From Deltaproteobacteria bacterium RBG_13_61_14 (GTDB lineage Bacteria; RBG-13-61-14): a stretch of 14,089 nucleotides of DNA. The stretch spans positions 18,689 through 32,777 of the forward strand of contig MGQK01000067.1 in the NCBI GenBank assembly GCA_001797815.1. The letters are read 5' to 3'. A model generated the notes under the pieces. That model made no database searches, was not told the DNA's origin, and saw only the letters and a list, made by a program, of their open reading frames with translations. Below are positions 6,514 through 13,786 of this stretch, in pieces (the first letter of the stretch is position 1; the number at the start of each line of letters is the position of its first letter). Position numbers and translations under genes: made by a program.

Positions 6514-6534
6514 CGAAGATTTTCCTTTTGTCAA
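6506..6534 (-). promoter_or_regulatory. lexA promoter, TTGACA-17-TAATAT
   Basis: On the minus strand a consensus -35 box TTGACA (6534-6529) is followed by a 17-bp spacer and TAATAT (6511-6506). Transcription would start near 6499, giving a leader of about 97 nt before lexA. No equally good promoter was found before the DUF488, unknown or imuB genes, so read-through from here into them is plausible. Confidence 0.75.
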
Positions 6535-6591
6535 GAAAAAAATTTCCCCCCTCCCCTAACCCGGCCGAGCCGGAACCCAAGAAGAGAAGAG

Positions 6592-6619
6592 TTTCACGCA
6601 AAGACGCCGAGACGCCAAG
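6592..6619. repeat. Dispersed repeat, 'CACGCAAAGACGCC' type, copy 2
   Basis: TTTCACGCAAAGACGCC followed by GAGACGCCAAG resembles the repeat at 3968-4010 in the same orientation. The two copies bracket the interval carrying lexA and the two AT-rich genes. It lies upstream of the lexA promoter and overlaps no credible gene. Confidence 0.6.
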
Positions 6620-6639
6620 TGCTCCAGTTCATAATTTCG

Positions 6640-6782
6640 ATGACGTCCTTTCACTGCTCGGTCCCGCCTTGCCCCATCACGCTCCCCCTCACCCTCCCCT
6701 CTCCCCCCAGCGGGAGAGGATAAGGAGAGGGGGGTAGCCTTTCGGTGTCCCGGGACTGATATGAAGATCAAGAGGACGTCAT
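6640..6782. repeat. MITE-like inverted-repeat element with C-rich/G-rich core
   Basis: The ends are a perfect 10-bp inverted repeat, ATGACGTCCT (6640-6649) and AGGACGTCAT (6773-6782), with weaker pairing further out. Inside, GTCCCG (6661-6666) pairs with CGGGAC (6751-6756). The centre is a long palindrome between a C-rich arm (6684-6705) and GGGAGAGGATAAGGAG plus a G-run (6712-6734). The whole could fold as one cruciform of about 143 bp. It encodes nothing. The rest of 6535-6878 holds only the 6592-6619 repeat and unremarkable sequence. Confidence 0.6.
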
Positions 6783-6878
6783 GGATATTTATGAAATAGC
6801 CCACTTAGGTGAACAGCATTACCCCCGCCCCCTCGCTCTTCCCGGTTTGCGCCGCAGCCGCGCCACCGCGCCTTCGCA

Positions 6879-6907
6879 TTGACAATCCCGCCCTGATCTG
6901 TTAAGAT
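6879..6907 (+). promoter_or_regulatory. Promoter TTGACA-17-TAAGAT before the membrane protein gene
   Basis: TTGACA (6879-6884), a 17-bp spacer and TAAGAT (6902-6907) form a good sigma-70-type promoter. The expected start is about 6913-6915, only some 6-8 nt before the ATG at 6921, and no Shine-Dalgarno lies between. The transcript may be nearly leaderless. Confidence 0.6.
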
Positions 6908-6920
6908 TGTTGCCTCATCC

Positions 6921-9266
6921 ATGAAATCCCTCGAAGCGAAATCCCCTCCCCCGGCTTCCTTTTCCCAGCCCCGATTCCTTTTCGCCGTCTTTGCCATCTG
7001 CTTCTGCATGCTCTTCCTGGAACTGCTCTACCCCAAGTTCTTTTATTTCCTGAAGATTTACCCCGGCTTCGAGATGGTGCTGGTGGCGGTGAACATGCTC
7101 GGCCTGGCCGCCGGCGGCATCTACGGCTACCTTTGGCCCCGCTCCGCCCTGGCCACCCGGCTCTTCGCGCTCGGTTTTGCCCTCTCCATCGGCCTGTCCC
7201 TGGTCACCACCCTCTACTGGCAAGACCCCCGCTGGATCATCGCCGTCCTGGTGCTGCCCTTTTTCTTCGGCAGCGTGGTCATTGCCGAGGCCTTTATCGC
7301 GGCCCCGCCCTCGCGGGTCTATGCCGCCAGCCTGCTCGGCTCCGGGCTGGGGATCCTGGCCATTTTCTTTTTGCTGGAGCCCCTCGGCGGCGAAGGCTGT
7401 ATCCTGCTGGTGACCGCGCTCGCGGCCGTGGCCGCGGTTTCGCTTCCGGGCCGGCCCCTGATCCGGACACTGGCCGGACTCTGGATCATAATCTTTGCGG
7501 CGCTCTTCACGGTGCAGGTGCTGACCGACCGCTTTGACCTGATCAAGATCCTGCCCCGCACCTACCAATACCCCGGCATTACCGCGCAGGTCGGCTCGGA
7601 CGCGCTCAAACTGACCGATGCCAGGCTCCTCGCCACCCGCTGGAGCCTGATCACCCGGGTGGACGCGATCCAGGGCGACTACAGCACGATGATGTCCTGC
7701 TTTCCCCAGGGCTTGCCCGCCACCGAATCTCCCGACTTGCGCGAGCTGCGCGAGACCTACCTCACCCCCATCAACCTCTACTATAACAACGAGGCCTTTA
7801 CTCCGGCCGCGGCCCGAGGCGAGGTCTTCTCCGCCCTGCCCTACCTCTTCCTGGACCGGCCTTCGGTGCTGGTGATCGGTCCGGGCGGCGGCGCCGATTT
7901 GGCCAAAGCCTTCTTTCATCAGGCCAGGGAAGTGGTGGCGGTGGAGATCAACCCCGGCACGGTGGAGATGATGCGCGGGCCGCTGGCCCAGGCCACCGGC
8001 CAGGTCTATAACCGGGCTGAAGTCCACACCCTCGACGGCCGCACCTATGTGCACTGGGCCGACCGCAAGTTCGACCTGATCACCCTCATGTTCGCCGAGC
8101 TCTACATCGCCTTTCCCAACTCCCAGGTTTTCATCGAGAACTACCTTTACACGGTGGAAGCCTTCGAGGACTATTTCCGCCATTTAAACGACCAGGGTTT
8201 CATCTTCATCGTCAAGCCCCTGGCCGAGAAAAAGGGCGAACCCAGCCAACTGCTCCGCCTGACCACCACGGCCTTTGAGGCGCTGCGCCGGCTGGGCGTC
8301 GAGCGGCCCCAGGACCACATCGTGGTCTCCGGGATGCGCTGCGCCCTGCCCTTTTTCGAGGGCGGGAAACTCCTGATCAAGCGCACGCCGTTCACCGCGG
8401 AAGAGGTCTCGCGGATCGCGGCCCTGCAAACCGATCCCTTTTACATGGTCGCCGGGCCGGGACTCGCGGTCTCGCCGGCGGACGATCCTTTCCGCCAATT
8501 CCTGGAATCGCCGGACAAGAAAAAGTTCTATGACTCTTATCCGCTGGACGTCACTCCCTGCACCGACAACCGGCCCTTCTTTTATATTTTCGACCGCGAC
8601 CTCCCGGTCCACCGCCAGTTCTACTCCACCTTTCTCAAGCTGGCGGCGATCTTGAACCTGATCCCGCTGGCGCTCATCTTCCTGCTTAGCAAGAAATTCC
8701 TCCGGCCGGCTTACTATCCTCCGCTCCTCTTCTTCATCGCGCTCGGCGCCGCCTATATGTTCCTGCAGGCAACCATGATCCAGAAGTTCAACCTGTATCT
8801 CGGCAGCCCCACCTATTCTCTGGCCGTGGTCATTGGCTCGTTCATGGTCTTTGCCGGACTGGGCAGCGGGCTGGCCGGCCGGCTCTCCCCCCGAGGAGCG
8901 ATCGTCGGCGTGATCCTGATTCCCTTGCTCCTTCTCGGCACCTTTCTCCTGCTGCCCCGCTACCTGGAACTGACTTTCAGCCCTCATCTCGGCAGCCGCA
9001 TCGCCGCCGCCCTCCTTTTCCTGGCGCCCCTCTCCTTCTGCCTGGGCCTGCCCTTCCCCCGCGCCCTGGCCGGGGTCAAGGCCCGCTTCAGCGAGCGGGA
9101 CGCCGCCTTTTTCTACAGCGTGGACGCGGCGGTGGCCGTGATCGCGGTGGTATCCTCCATCCTGCTCTCCATCCTCCTCGGCTTCAACGCCCTCTTCCTG
9201 ATCACCATCGCCGGCTATGCCCTGGCCGCACTGCTTTTCATCTTCACGCCGGCACTCAACCACTAA
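6921..9266 (+). CDS. Membrane-embedded spermidine synthase-like protein (SAM-fold domain between two membrane regions)
   Basis: The 781-aa protein has about seven hydrophobic segments in 18-202, a soluble Rossmann domain at about 300-480, and about seven more segments in 572-777. The soluble part carries the nucleoside-binding loop VLVIGPGGGADLAKA (316-330) and the acidic strand end VVAVEINP (338-345), as in spermidine synthase (SpeE) and class I methyltransferases. TDNRPFFYIF (548-557) and the TYSLAVVIGSFMVFAGLGSG segment are typical of bacterial membrane SpeE-like proteins. Where SpeE has the catalytic Asp (ITDSSDP), this protein reads ITLMFAEL, so aminopropyl transfer is doubtful. The substrate is unknown. 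ATG 6921 is chosen because the next Met (residue 30) lies inside the first membrane segment. It has its own promoter and a promoter-separated neighbour downstream. Confidence 0.88.
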   Translation: MKSLEAKSPPPASFSQPRFLFAVFAICFCMLFLELLYPKFFYFLKIYPGFEMVLVAVNMLGLAAGGIYGYLWPRSALATRLFALGFALSIGLSLVTTLYWQDPRWIIAVLVLPFFFGSVVIAEAFIAAPPSRVYAASLLGSGLGILAIFFLLEPLGGEGCILLVTALAAVAAVSLPGRPLIRTLAGLWIIIFAALFTVQVLTDRFDLIKILPRTYQYPGITAQVGSDALKLTDARLLATRWSLITRVDAIQGDYSTMMSCFPQGLPATESPDLRELRETYLTPINLYYNNEAFTPAAARGEVFSALPYLFLDRPSVLVIGPGGGADLAKAFFHQAREVVAVEINPGTVEMMRGPLAQATGQVYNRAEVHTLDGRTYVHWADRKFDLITLMFAELYIAFPNSQVFIENYLYTVEAFEDYFRHLNDQGFIFIVKPLAEKKGEPSQLLRLTTTAFEALRRLGVERPQDHIVVSGMRCALPFFEGGKLLIKRTPFTAEEVSRIAALQTDPFYMVAGPGLAVSPADDPFRQFLESPDKKKFYDSYPLDVTPCTDNRPFFYIFDRDLPVHRQFYSTFLKLAAILNLIPLALIFLLSKKFLRPAYYPPLLFFIALGAAYMFLQATMIQKFNLYLGSPTYSLAVVIGSFMVFAGLGSGLAGRLSPRGAIVGVILIPLLLLGTFLLLPRYLELTFSPHLGSRIAAALLFLAPLSFCLGLPFPRALAGVKARFSERDAAFFYSVDAAVAVIAVVSSILLSILLGFNALFLITIAGYALAALLFIFTPALNH

Positions 9267-9294
9267 AATTGATTCCGCCTCAGGGTCTCTGTCC

Positions 9295-9323
9295 TTGACT
9301 CGGAACCCCACCTTTCCTATGAT
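9295..9323 (+). promoter_or_regulatory. Promoter TTGACT-17-TATGAT before the TPR/CNB gene
   Basis: TTGACT (9295-9300), a 17-bp spacer and TATGAT (9318-9323) match sigma-70 boxes at 5 of 6 positions each. Transcription would start near 9330. That rules out the upstream in-frame GTG at 9326 as the translation start and gives a leader of about 70 nt. Confidence 0.7.
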
Positions 9324-9387
9324 AAGTGAAGCCGGGCGACCATTCTTTCCTGCAGGACACCGGAAATAACTTTTTTCCATTCGGAGC

Positions 9388-9394
9388 GAGGAGG
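9388..9394 (+). promoter_or_regulatory. Ribosome-binding site deciding the TPR/CNB start
   Basis: GAGGAGG lies six bases before ATG 9401. It is the strongest ribosome site near the N-terminus and supports ATG 9401 over the GTG at 9326. Confidence 0.8.
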
Positions 9395-9400
9395 TTGGCC

Positions 9401-10834
9401 ATGGCCGTTTCTGCACCCGCAAGCCCACGCGGACCTGAGAAAAAACGGGCTTATCTCTCCAGCACCCAGGTGATCAAGGAAATCCTCGGCCACCTGGGCC
9501 AGGGGGACCTCGAGTCCGCGGTCCAGCTTTACAGCCATTGCCAGGAGGACATCGGCTACCTGCTCATCGCCAAGGCCCCGCGCGACCAGAAGCTCATGCA
9601 GAACCTGGCCAAGATGCTCTTTGCCGCCAAGGACTTCGAGAAAGCGGCCCAGGTCTGCGAGGCCATGGCCGAATACAAGAAGGCCGCGGAGCTTTACGCC
9701 CGCTGCGACCTCTACGACAACGCCGCCGAGCTTTACGCCAAGCTCGAAGACTGGGAGATGGCGGCCCAGATGTTCGAAAAACACGGCGACTACAACCTGG
9801 CCGCGGAATACTATTCCAAGGTCAATAACTACGAGCGCGCCGCCATCTCCTTCGAGAAGGCGGTCAACCACTTCCTGGCCGGCAAATATTATTTCCAGCT
9901 CAAGAAATACCAGAAGTCCATGGAGCTGCTCCAGAAGATTTCCAGCAGCGACGACCATTACCTGGAAGCGGCCCTGATGATGGGCAACATTTTAGCCTCC
10001 CACGGCTACCTCGACCTCGCCATCCAGAAATATCAAAACGTGGCCCAGACCGTGGGACTGAACAAAAGCACCCTGGGCGTGTTCTACAACCTGGCCCAAC
10101 TCCTGGAACGGCAGAAAAAGCTGATCGAGGCCAAAAAAAATTATGAGGATATTCGCGGCCTCGACCCGGGTTATCGGGACGCGGCCCAGCGCATCGCGGC
10201 GCTGGAGACCGAGATCATGAAAGGGGTCGAAGTGGTGGACGCCTCCGCGGCCGAAGCGGAATTGCTGGAAGAGATCGAGGAGCTTCAGCCGGTGGAGGAG
10301 GCCGAGCAGGAAGTAGTGGCGATGCCGTTAAAGCCGGCGGCGGCCGGGCCGCCGGCCAAGGCCCAGATCGTCAGCGTCATGGAAGGATTCGAGTTTTTGA
10401 AAAGCACGTCCCTGTTCGAGAGCCTGTCCCTGGGCGAGATGAAGGCGTTCTGGAACATCTGCGCCAACCTTCAGCTCCAGGCGGGGGAAATCTTGATTGA
10501 GCAGGATCAGCCCGGCCAGGCTCTCTTCATTTTGAAAAAGGGCGCGCTCCTGGTGCAGCGAATCGAGGGCGGCAAGAACAAGGACCTGGTGGAGTTGAAG
10601 CCCGGCGCCCACGTGGGCGAGATGAGCCTGGTGGACAATGCGCCGACCTCGGCCCGGGTGATCACGAAAGAGGACTCCGAGCTGTTCCAGATCACCCGCG
10701 AGAAATTCGAGGAGCTCTTGAACCAGAACGACAAGATCGCGATCAAGGTCTATCAGGTCTTCATCAACACCCTGTGCCAGCGCCTGCGCCAGACCACCGC
10801 CGAGCTCTCGGCGGCGAAAAAAGCGTCCGCCTAG
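9401..10834 (+). CDS. TPR-repeat protein with C-terminal cyclic-nucleotide-binding-type domain
   Basis: The 477-aa protein has no signal peptide or membrane segment and is probably cytoplasmic. Residues 22-270 are helical repeats with TPR-like spacing, rich in paired small residues: FEKAAQVCEAMAEYKKAAELY, then YDNAAELYAKLEDWEMAAQMF and YNLAAEYYSKVNNYERAAISF. An Ala/Glu/Pro-rich linker (272-325) follows. The C-terminal domain (about 330-460) is a CAP/PKA-type beta-roll: FLKSTSLFESLSLGEM, AGEILIEQDQPGQALFILKKG and GEMSLVDNAPTSARV (406-420). In the phosphate-binding cassette the Arg that normally contacts the cyclic phosphate is Thr416, so cAMP or cGMP binding is uncertain. There is no DNA-binding helix-turn-helix, so this is not a CRP-type regulator; a scaffold or signal sensor is likelier. 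It has its own promoter. Confidence 0.85.
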   Translation: MAVSAPASPRGPEKKRAYLSSTQVIKEILGHLGQGDLESAVQLYSHCQEDIGYLLIAKAPRDQKLMQNLAKMLFAAKDFEKAAQVCEAMAEYKKAAELYARCDLYDNAAELYAKLEDWEMAAQMFEKHGDYNLAAEYYSKVNNYERAAISFEKAVNHFLAGKYYFQLKKYQKSMELLQKISSSDDHYLEAALMMGNILASHGYLDLAIQKYQNVAQTVGLNKSTLGVFYNLAQLLERQKKLIEAKKNYEDIRGLDPGYRDAAQRIAALETEIMKGVEVVDASAAEAELLEEIEELQPVEEAEQEVVAMPLKPAAAGPPAKAQIVSVMEGFEFLKSTSLFESLSLGEMKAFWNICANLQLQAGEILIEQDQPGQALFILKKGALLVQRIEGGKNKDLVELKPGAHVGEMSLVDNAPTSARVITKEDSELFQITREKFEELLNQNDKIAIKVYQVFINTLCQRLRQTTAELSAAKKASA

Positions 10835-10855
10835 GAATCTCCGCTGTCTCCTCCG

Positions 10856-10873
10856 CTGCCCGAGCCCGGGCAG
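10856..10873 (+). terminator. Possible GC hairpin terminator after the TPR/CNB gene
   Basis: CTGCCCG-AGCC-CGGGCAG forms a 7-bp perfect stem 21 bp after the stop codon. No T-run follows, so it is at best a weak or factor-aided terminator. A short tandem AGGCCAAGAGGCCAAG lies just downstream (about 10879-10894). Confidence 0.35.
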
Positions 10874-10903
10874 GACGAAAGGCCAAGAGGCCAAGTTTGG
10901 TGG

Positions 10904-10932
10904 TTGACAAATCCGCCCGGAAAAAATAACAT
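10904..10932 (+). promoter_or_regulatory. Promoter TTGACA-17-TAACAT before the EF-G paralogue
   Basis: TTGACA (10904-10909), a 17-bp spacer and TAACAT (10927-10932) resemble the lexA and 6879 promoters closely. Transcription would start near 10939, giving a leader of about 30 nt with AAAGGAG (10957-10963) before the ATG. Confidence 0.7.
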
Positions 10933-10968
10933 GACTTTTTCTTAGATCGGGACCGGAAAGGAGCGGGA

Positions 10969-13074
10969 ATGGCAAAGGAGTATGAGCGGCAGGCCCTGCG
11001 CAACGTGGGCCTGTTTTCCCACGGCGGCGCCGGCAAGACCTCGGTGGGCGAGGCCATGCTGTTTTGCAGCGGGGTGACCAGCCGGCTCGGGCTGGTGGCG
11101 GAGGGGACTTCGATCCTGGATTACGAGCCGGAAGCCAAGAACCGGGTCAGCTCGATCAGCCTCTCGGTCAGCGCCCTGGAGTGGGAGAAGCACAAGATCA
11201 ACCTGGTGGATACTCCCGGGGATCCCAACTTTGTGGCCGAGGCCCGCAACGCCTTGCGCGCGGTGGATGCCGGCGTGTTCCTGGTGGATGCGGTGGACGG
11301 GGTCAAGGTGCTGACCATCAAGCTCTGGGCGGAAGCCAAGGAGCTGGGCCTGCCCGCCATGCTCTTTGTCAACAAGCTCGACCGGGAGCGGTCGGATTTC
11401 GCCGCCGGCCTGGAAAGCATCAAGACCGCTTTGGAGGTCACGCCCTGTCCTTTGACCATCCCGCTCGGCGAGCAGGACAAGCTCCAGGGCGTGGTGGACC
11501 TGCTCCGGATGAAGGCGCTGCTTTACGAGAAGGACGGGAGCGGCAAGTTCAAGGAGGGCGACATTCCGGCCGAGGCGATGGATGAAGCGAAAAAGTTCCG
11601 GGAGAAAATGGTGGAGACCATTGCCGAGTCCGACGACGCGCTCCTGGAAAAATACCTGGAAGAAGGCGACCTCAACCCCAAGGAGTTGGCATCGGCTCTG
11701 CGCGTCGGCGTGCTCGCCGGCAAGGTGGTGCCCCTGCTCTGCGGCTCCGGGGTCAAGAATATCGGGGCCCATCCCTTGCTCCATGCCATTGTGTCTTGCT
11801 TTCCCTCGCCCCTGGAGCGGCCGGCCATCCCGGCCGCGGAACTCAAGTCCGGGGCCGAGGTGAAGCGCGAGCCCAAGGAGGACGCGCCCTTTTCCGCCCT
11901 GGTCTTCAAAACCATCGCCGATCCTTACCGGGGCAAGCTCACGCTGTTCCGGGTCTTTTCCGGCGTGCAAATGGCCGACACCAACACCTACAACGCCAGC
12001 AAGAAGCTGCGCGAGCGCCTGGGCCAGATCCTCCAGCTTTGCGGCGAAGCGGTGGAAGGCGTCAACTCGGCCAAGGTGGGCGACATCGTGGCGGTGGCCA
12101 AGCTCAAGGAGACCCAGACCGGCGACAGCCTCTCGGACGAGGCCCATGCCGTGGTATTGCCGGTGTTGTCCACCACCCGGCCGGTGATCAGCTTTGCGGT
12201 GGTTCCCAAGACCCAGGCGGATGAGGACAAGCTCACCCAGGCGCTGAGCAAGCTGATCGAGGAGGACCCCACCCTCGACCTCAAGCGCGACACCCAGACC
12301 AACGAGTTCATCCTCTCCGGCATGGGCCAGGTGCACATCGAGACCTCGCTCAACAAGATGCAGCGCAAGTTCGGGGTGGGCGTCAACCTCAAAGCGCCCA
12401 AGGTGCCTTACCTGGAAACCATCCGGGGCACGGCATCCGCCGAGGGCAAATACCGCAAGCAGACCGGCGGCCGCGGCCAGTTCGGTTGGTGCTGGGTGGA
12501 GGTCTCGTCCCTGCCCCGCGGCTCCGGGGTCGAGTTTGAGGATGCCATCTTCGGCGGATCCATTCCCCGCCAGTTCATCCCCTCGGTGGAAAAAGGCATG
12601 CGCGACGCCGCGGCCAAGGGGATTATTGCCGGCTACCCGGTCACCGACTTCAAGCTCAAGCTCTACGACGGCAAGTATCATGACGTGGACTCCTCCGACC
12701 TCGCCTTCCAGATCGCGGGCTCGCTCGGCTTCAAGGCCGCCGCGGAAAAGGCCGGAGTGATCCTTTTGGAGCCGATCATGAACACGGAGGTCACCGTGCC
12801 CGACGAGTGCATGGGCGACGTCACCGGCGACCTCAACCGCCGGCGGGGCCGGCTCCAGGGCATGGAAGGCCGGGGCGGCGCCCAGGTGATCCAGGCCACG
12901 GTGCCACTGGCCGAGATGCTCCGCTACGCGCCGGACCTCAACTCCCTCACCTCCGGCCGGGGCCTCTTCACCATAGAGTTTTCCCATTACGAGGAAATCC
13001 CGCCCCACATCGCGGAGAAGGTGGTCGCCGCGGCCCAGCGGGAGAAAAAGGGAGAAGAGGAAGAAGAGGAGTAG
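10969..13074 (+). CDS. Elongation factor G-like translational GTPase, non-canonical paralogue
   Basis: The 701-aa protein has the full EF-G layout: GTPase domain, domain II, and domains III-V, including the conserved QTGGRGQFG, YHDVDSSDLAF, LEPIMNTEV and GDLNRRRG. EF-G moves tRNA and mRNA through the ribosome using GTP. The GTPase motifs are unusual. The P-loop reads SHGGAGKTS (17-25) rather than AHVDAGKTT. Switch I reads RVSSISLSV where EF-G has RGITI. The G3 motif reads DTPGDPNF (81-88), so Asp85 replaces the His of DTPGHVDF. NKLD (135-138) is intact. The GGAGKT form marks a known group of EF-G-like proteins separate from the main fusA product, so this is probably a second, specialised copy. 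AAAGGAG lies five bases before ATG 10969. An acidic run of six Glu ends the protein. The HEPN gene follows after 25 bp. Confidence 0.9.
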   Translation: MAKEYERQALRNVGLFSHGGAGKTSVGEAMLFCSGVTSRLGLVAEGTSILDYEPEAKNRVSSISLSVSALEWEKHKINLVDTPGDPNFVAEARNALRAVDAGVFLVDAVDGVKVLTIKLWAEAKELGLPAMLFVNKLDRERSDFAAGLESIKTALEVTPCPLTIPLGEQDKLQGVVDLLRMKALLYEKDGSGKFKEGDIPAEAMDEAKKFREKMVETIAESDDALLEKYLEEGDLNPKELASALRVGVLAGKVVPLLCGSGVKNIGAHPLLHAIVSCFPSPLERPAIPAAELKSGAEVKREPKEDAPFSALVFKTIADPYRGKLTLFRVFSGVQMADTNTYNASKKLRERLGQILQLCGEAVEGVNSAKVGDIVAVAKLKETQTGDSLSDEAHAVVLPVLSTTRPVISFAVVPKTQADEDKLTQALSKLIEEDPTLDLKRDTQTNEFILSGMGQVHIETSLNKMQRKFGVGVNLKAPKVPYLETIRGTASAEGKYRKQTGGRGQFGWCWVEVSSLPRGSGVEFEDAIFGGSIPRQFIPSVEKGMRDAAAKGIIAGYPVTDFKLKLYDGKYHDVDSSDLAFQIAGSLGFKAAAEKAGVILLEPIMNTEVTVPDECMGDVTGDLNRRRGRLQGMEGRGGAQVIQATVPLAEMLRYAPDLNSLTSGRGLFTIEFSHYEEIPPHIAEKVVAAAQREKKGEEEEEE

Positions 13075-13099
13075 CGGCTTTGCCAGGGAGCGCGGGAGC

Positions 13100-13495
13100 A
13101 TGACCAAGCAAGATCATATCCAGTACTGGATGGAGCTGGCGGAGCATGATTGGGAGACCTGCGAGTCCCTCTTTGCAACCGGCCGTTATGATTCTTGCCT
13201 GTTTTACGCCCATTTGCTTTTGGAAAAGCTGTTGAAAGCGTTATGGGTCAAGAGCCATGCCGAGAACGTCCCGCCCAAAATTCACCCTCTGCATCTCTTG
13301 GCCTTGGATATCAATCTTGAACTTCCTCAAGAGACCTTGACCTACCTCAAGCAAGTCAATCGTTTCGCGATTGAGAGTCGGTACCCTGACTATAAAATGT
13401 CTTTTTATCGGGAATGCACGCGCGAATTCACCGAAGCAAACCTGAAGCGCATTCAGGAGACCGCGACATGGCTGAAAGAGAAGCTCAAGAGTTGA
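13100..13495 (+). CDS. HEPN-domain protein, toxin-like partner of an MNT pair
   Basis: The 131-aa, mostly helical protein matches the HEPN fold: YWMELAEHDWETCESLFATG, YDSCLFYAHLLLEKLLKAL (30-48), PPKIHPLHLLALD and IESRYPDY (91-98). HEPN proteins paired with a minimal nucleotidyltransferase often act as toxin-antitoxin modules, where HEPN is an RNase. The typical RX4-6H catalytic motif is not visible; the only Arg-then-His spacing is R29 to H38. RNase activity is therefore doubtful, and a substrate- or partner-binding role is possible. GGGAG lies close before ATG 13100. Its 3' end overlaps the MNT gene by 28 bp. Local G+C is low (27 of 60 at 13201-13260), suggesting transfer. Confidence 0.85.
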   Translation: MTKQDHIQYWMELAEHDWETCESLFATGRYDSCLFYAHLLLEKLLKALWVKSHAENVPPKIHPLHLLALDINLELPQETLTYLKQVNRFAIESRYPDYKMSFYRECTREFTEANLKRIQETATWLKEKLKS

Positions 13496-13785
13496 CCGCA
13501 ATCCGGGAATTTCTGAACATGCTCCGTCATCAAGACATCCGCGTGGATCAAGCCTATTGGTTCGGTTCCCGGGCGCAGGGACAAGGAACCCGTTACAGCG
13601 ACTTGGACGTGGCGGTTATCTCTCCGGACCTGAGCGGGAATCGGTTCCGGGACAGCCTCCGGATCATCGAGGCGACGCCGGAGGCGGAAGCCCACATCGA
13701 AGTCCATCCTTTCCGCCCCGAAGATTTCACCGAGGATGATCCCTTTGCCGCGGAGATTATGCGCACCGGCATCCGGATCGAATAA
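13468..13785 (+). CDS. Minimal nucleotidyltransferase (MNT), antitoxin-like partner of HEPN
   Basis: The 105-aa protein has the polymerase-beta-type motif GSX10[22 protein letters not shown], with G33-S34 and D45/D47. The usual third acidic position may be E78 in HIEVHPF. Some MNT antitoxins modify their HEPN partner with AMP groups; whether that happens here is inference. ATG 13468 is chosen because AGGAG lies eight bases upstream; the longer in-frame reading from 13414 would overlap HEPN by 82 bp. The gene overlaps HEPN by 28 bp and ends one base before icd. Confidence 0.88.
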   Translation: MAEREAQELTAIREFLNMLRHQDIRVDQAYWFGSRAQGQGTRYSDLDVAVISPDLSGNRFRDSLRIIEATPEAEAHIEVHPFRPEDFTEDDPFAAEIMRTGIRIE

Positions 13786-13786
13786 C

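Noticed and set aside
6528-6737. 69-codon frame upstream of the membrane protein gene
   Set aside because: It begins at a TTG inside the lexA promoter region and is made of dispersed-repeat sequence (Pro/Arg-rich).
6915-9428. Minus-strand open frames of 422 and 414 codons
   Set aside because: They are shadows of the membrane SpeE-like gene, with Gly/Gln/Glu-rich, family-less translations.
10942-13107. 721-codon open frame on the minus strand antisense to the EF-G gene
   Set aside because: High-GC third-position bias keeps the antisense frame open. Its translation is low-complexity (many His, Gly, Leu) and matches no family, while the plus strand encodes full EF-G.
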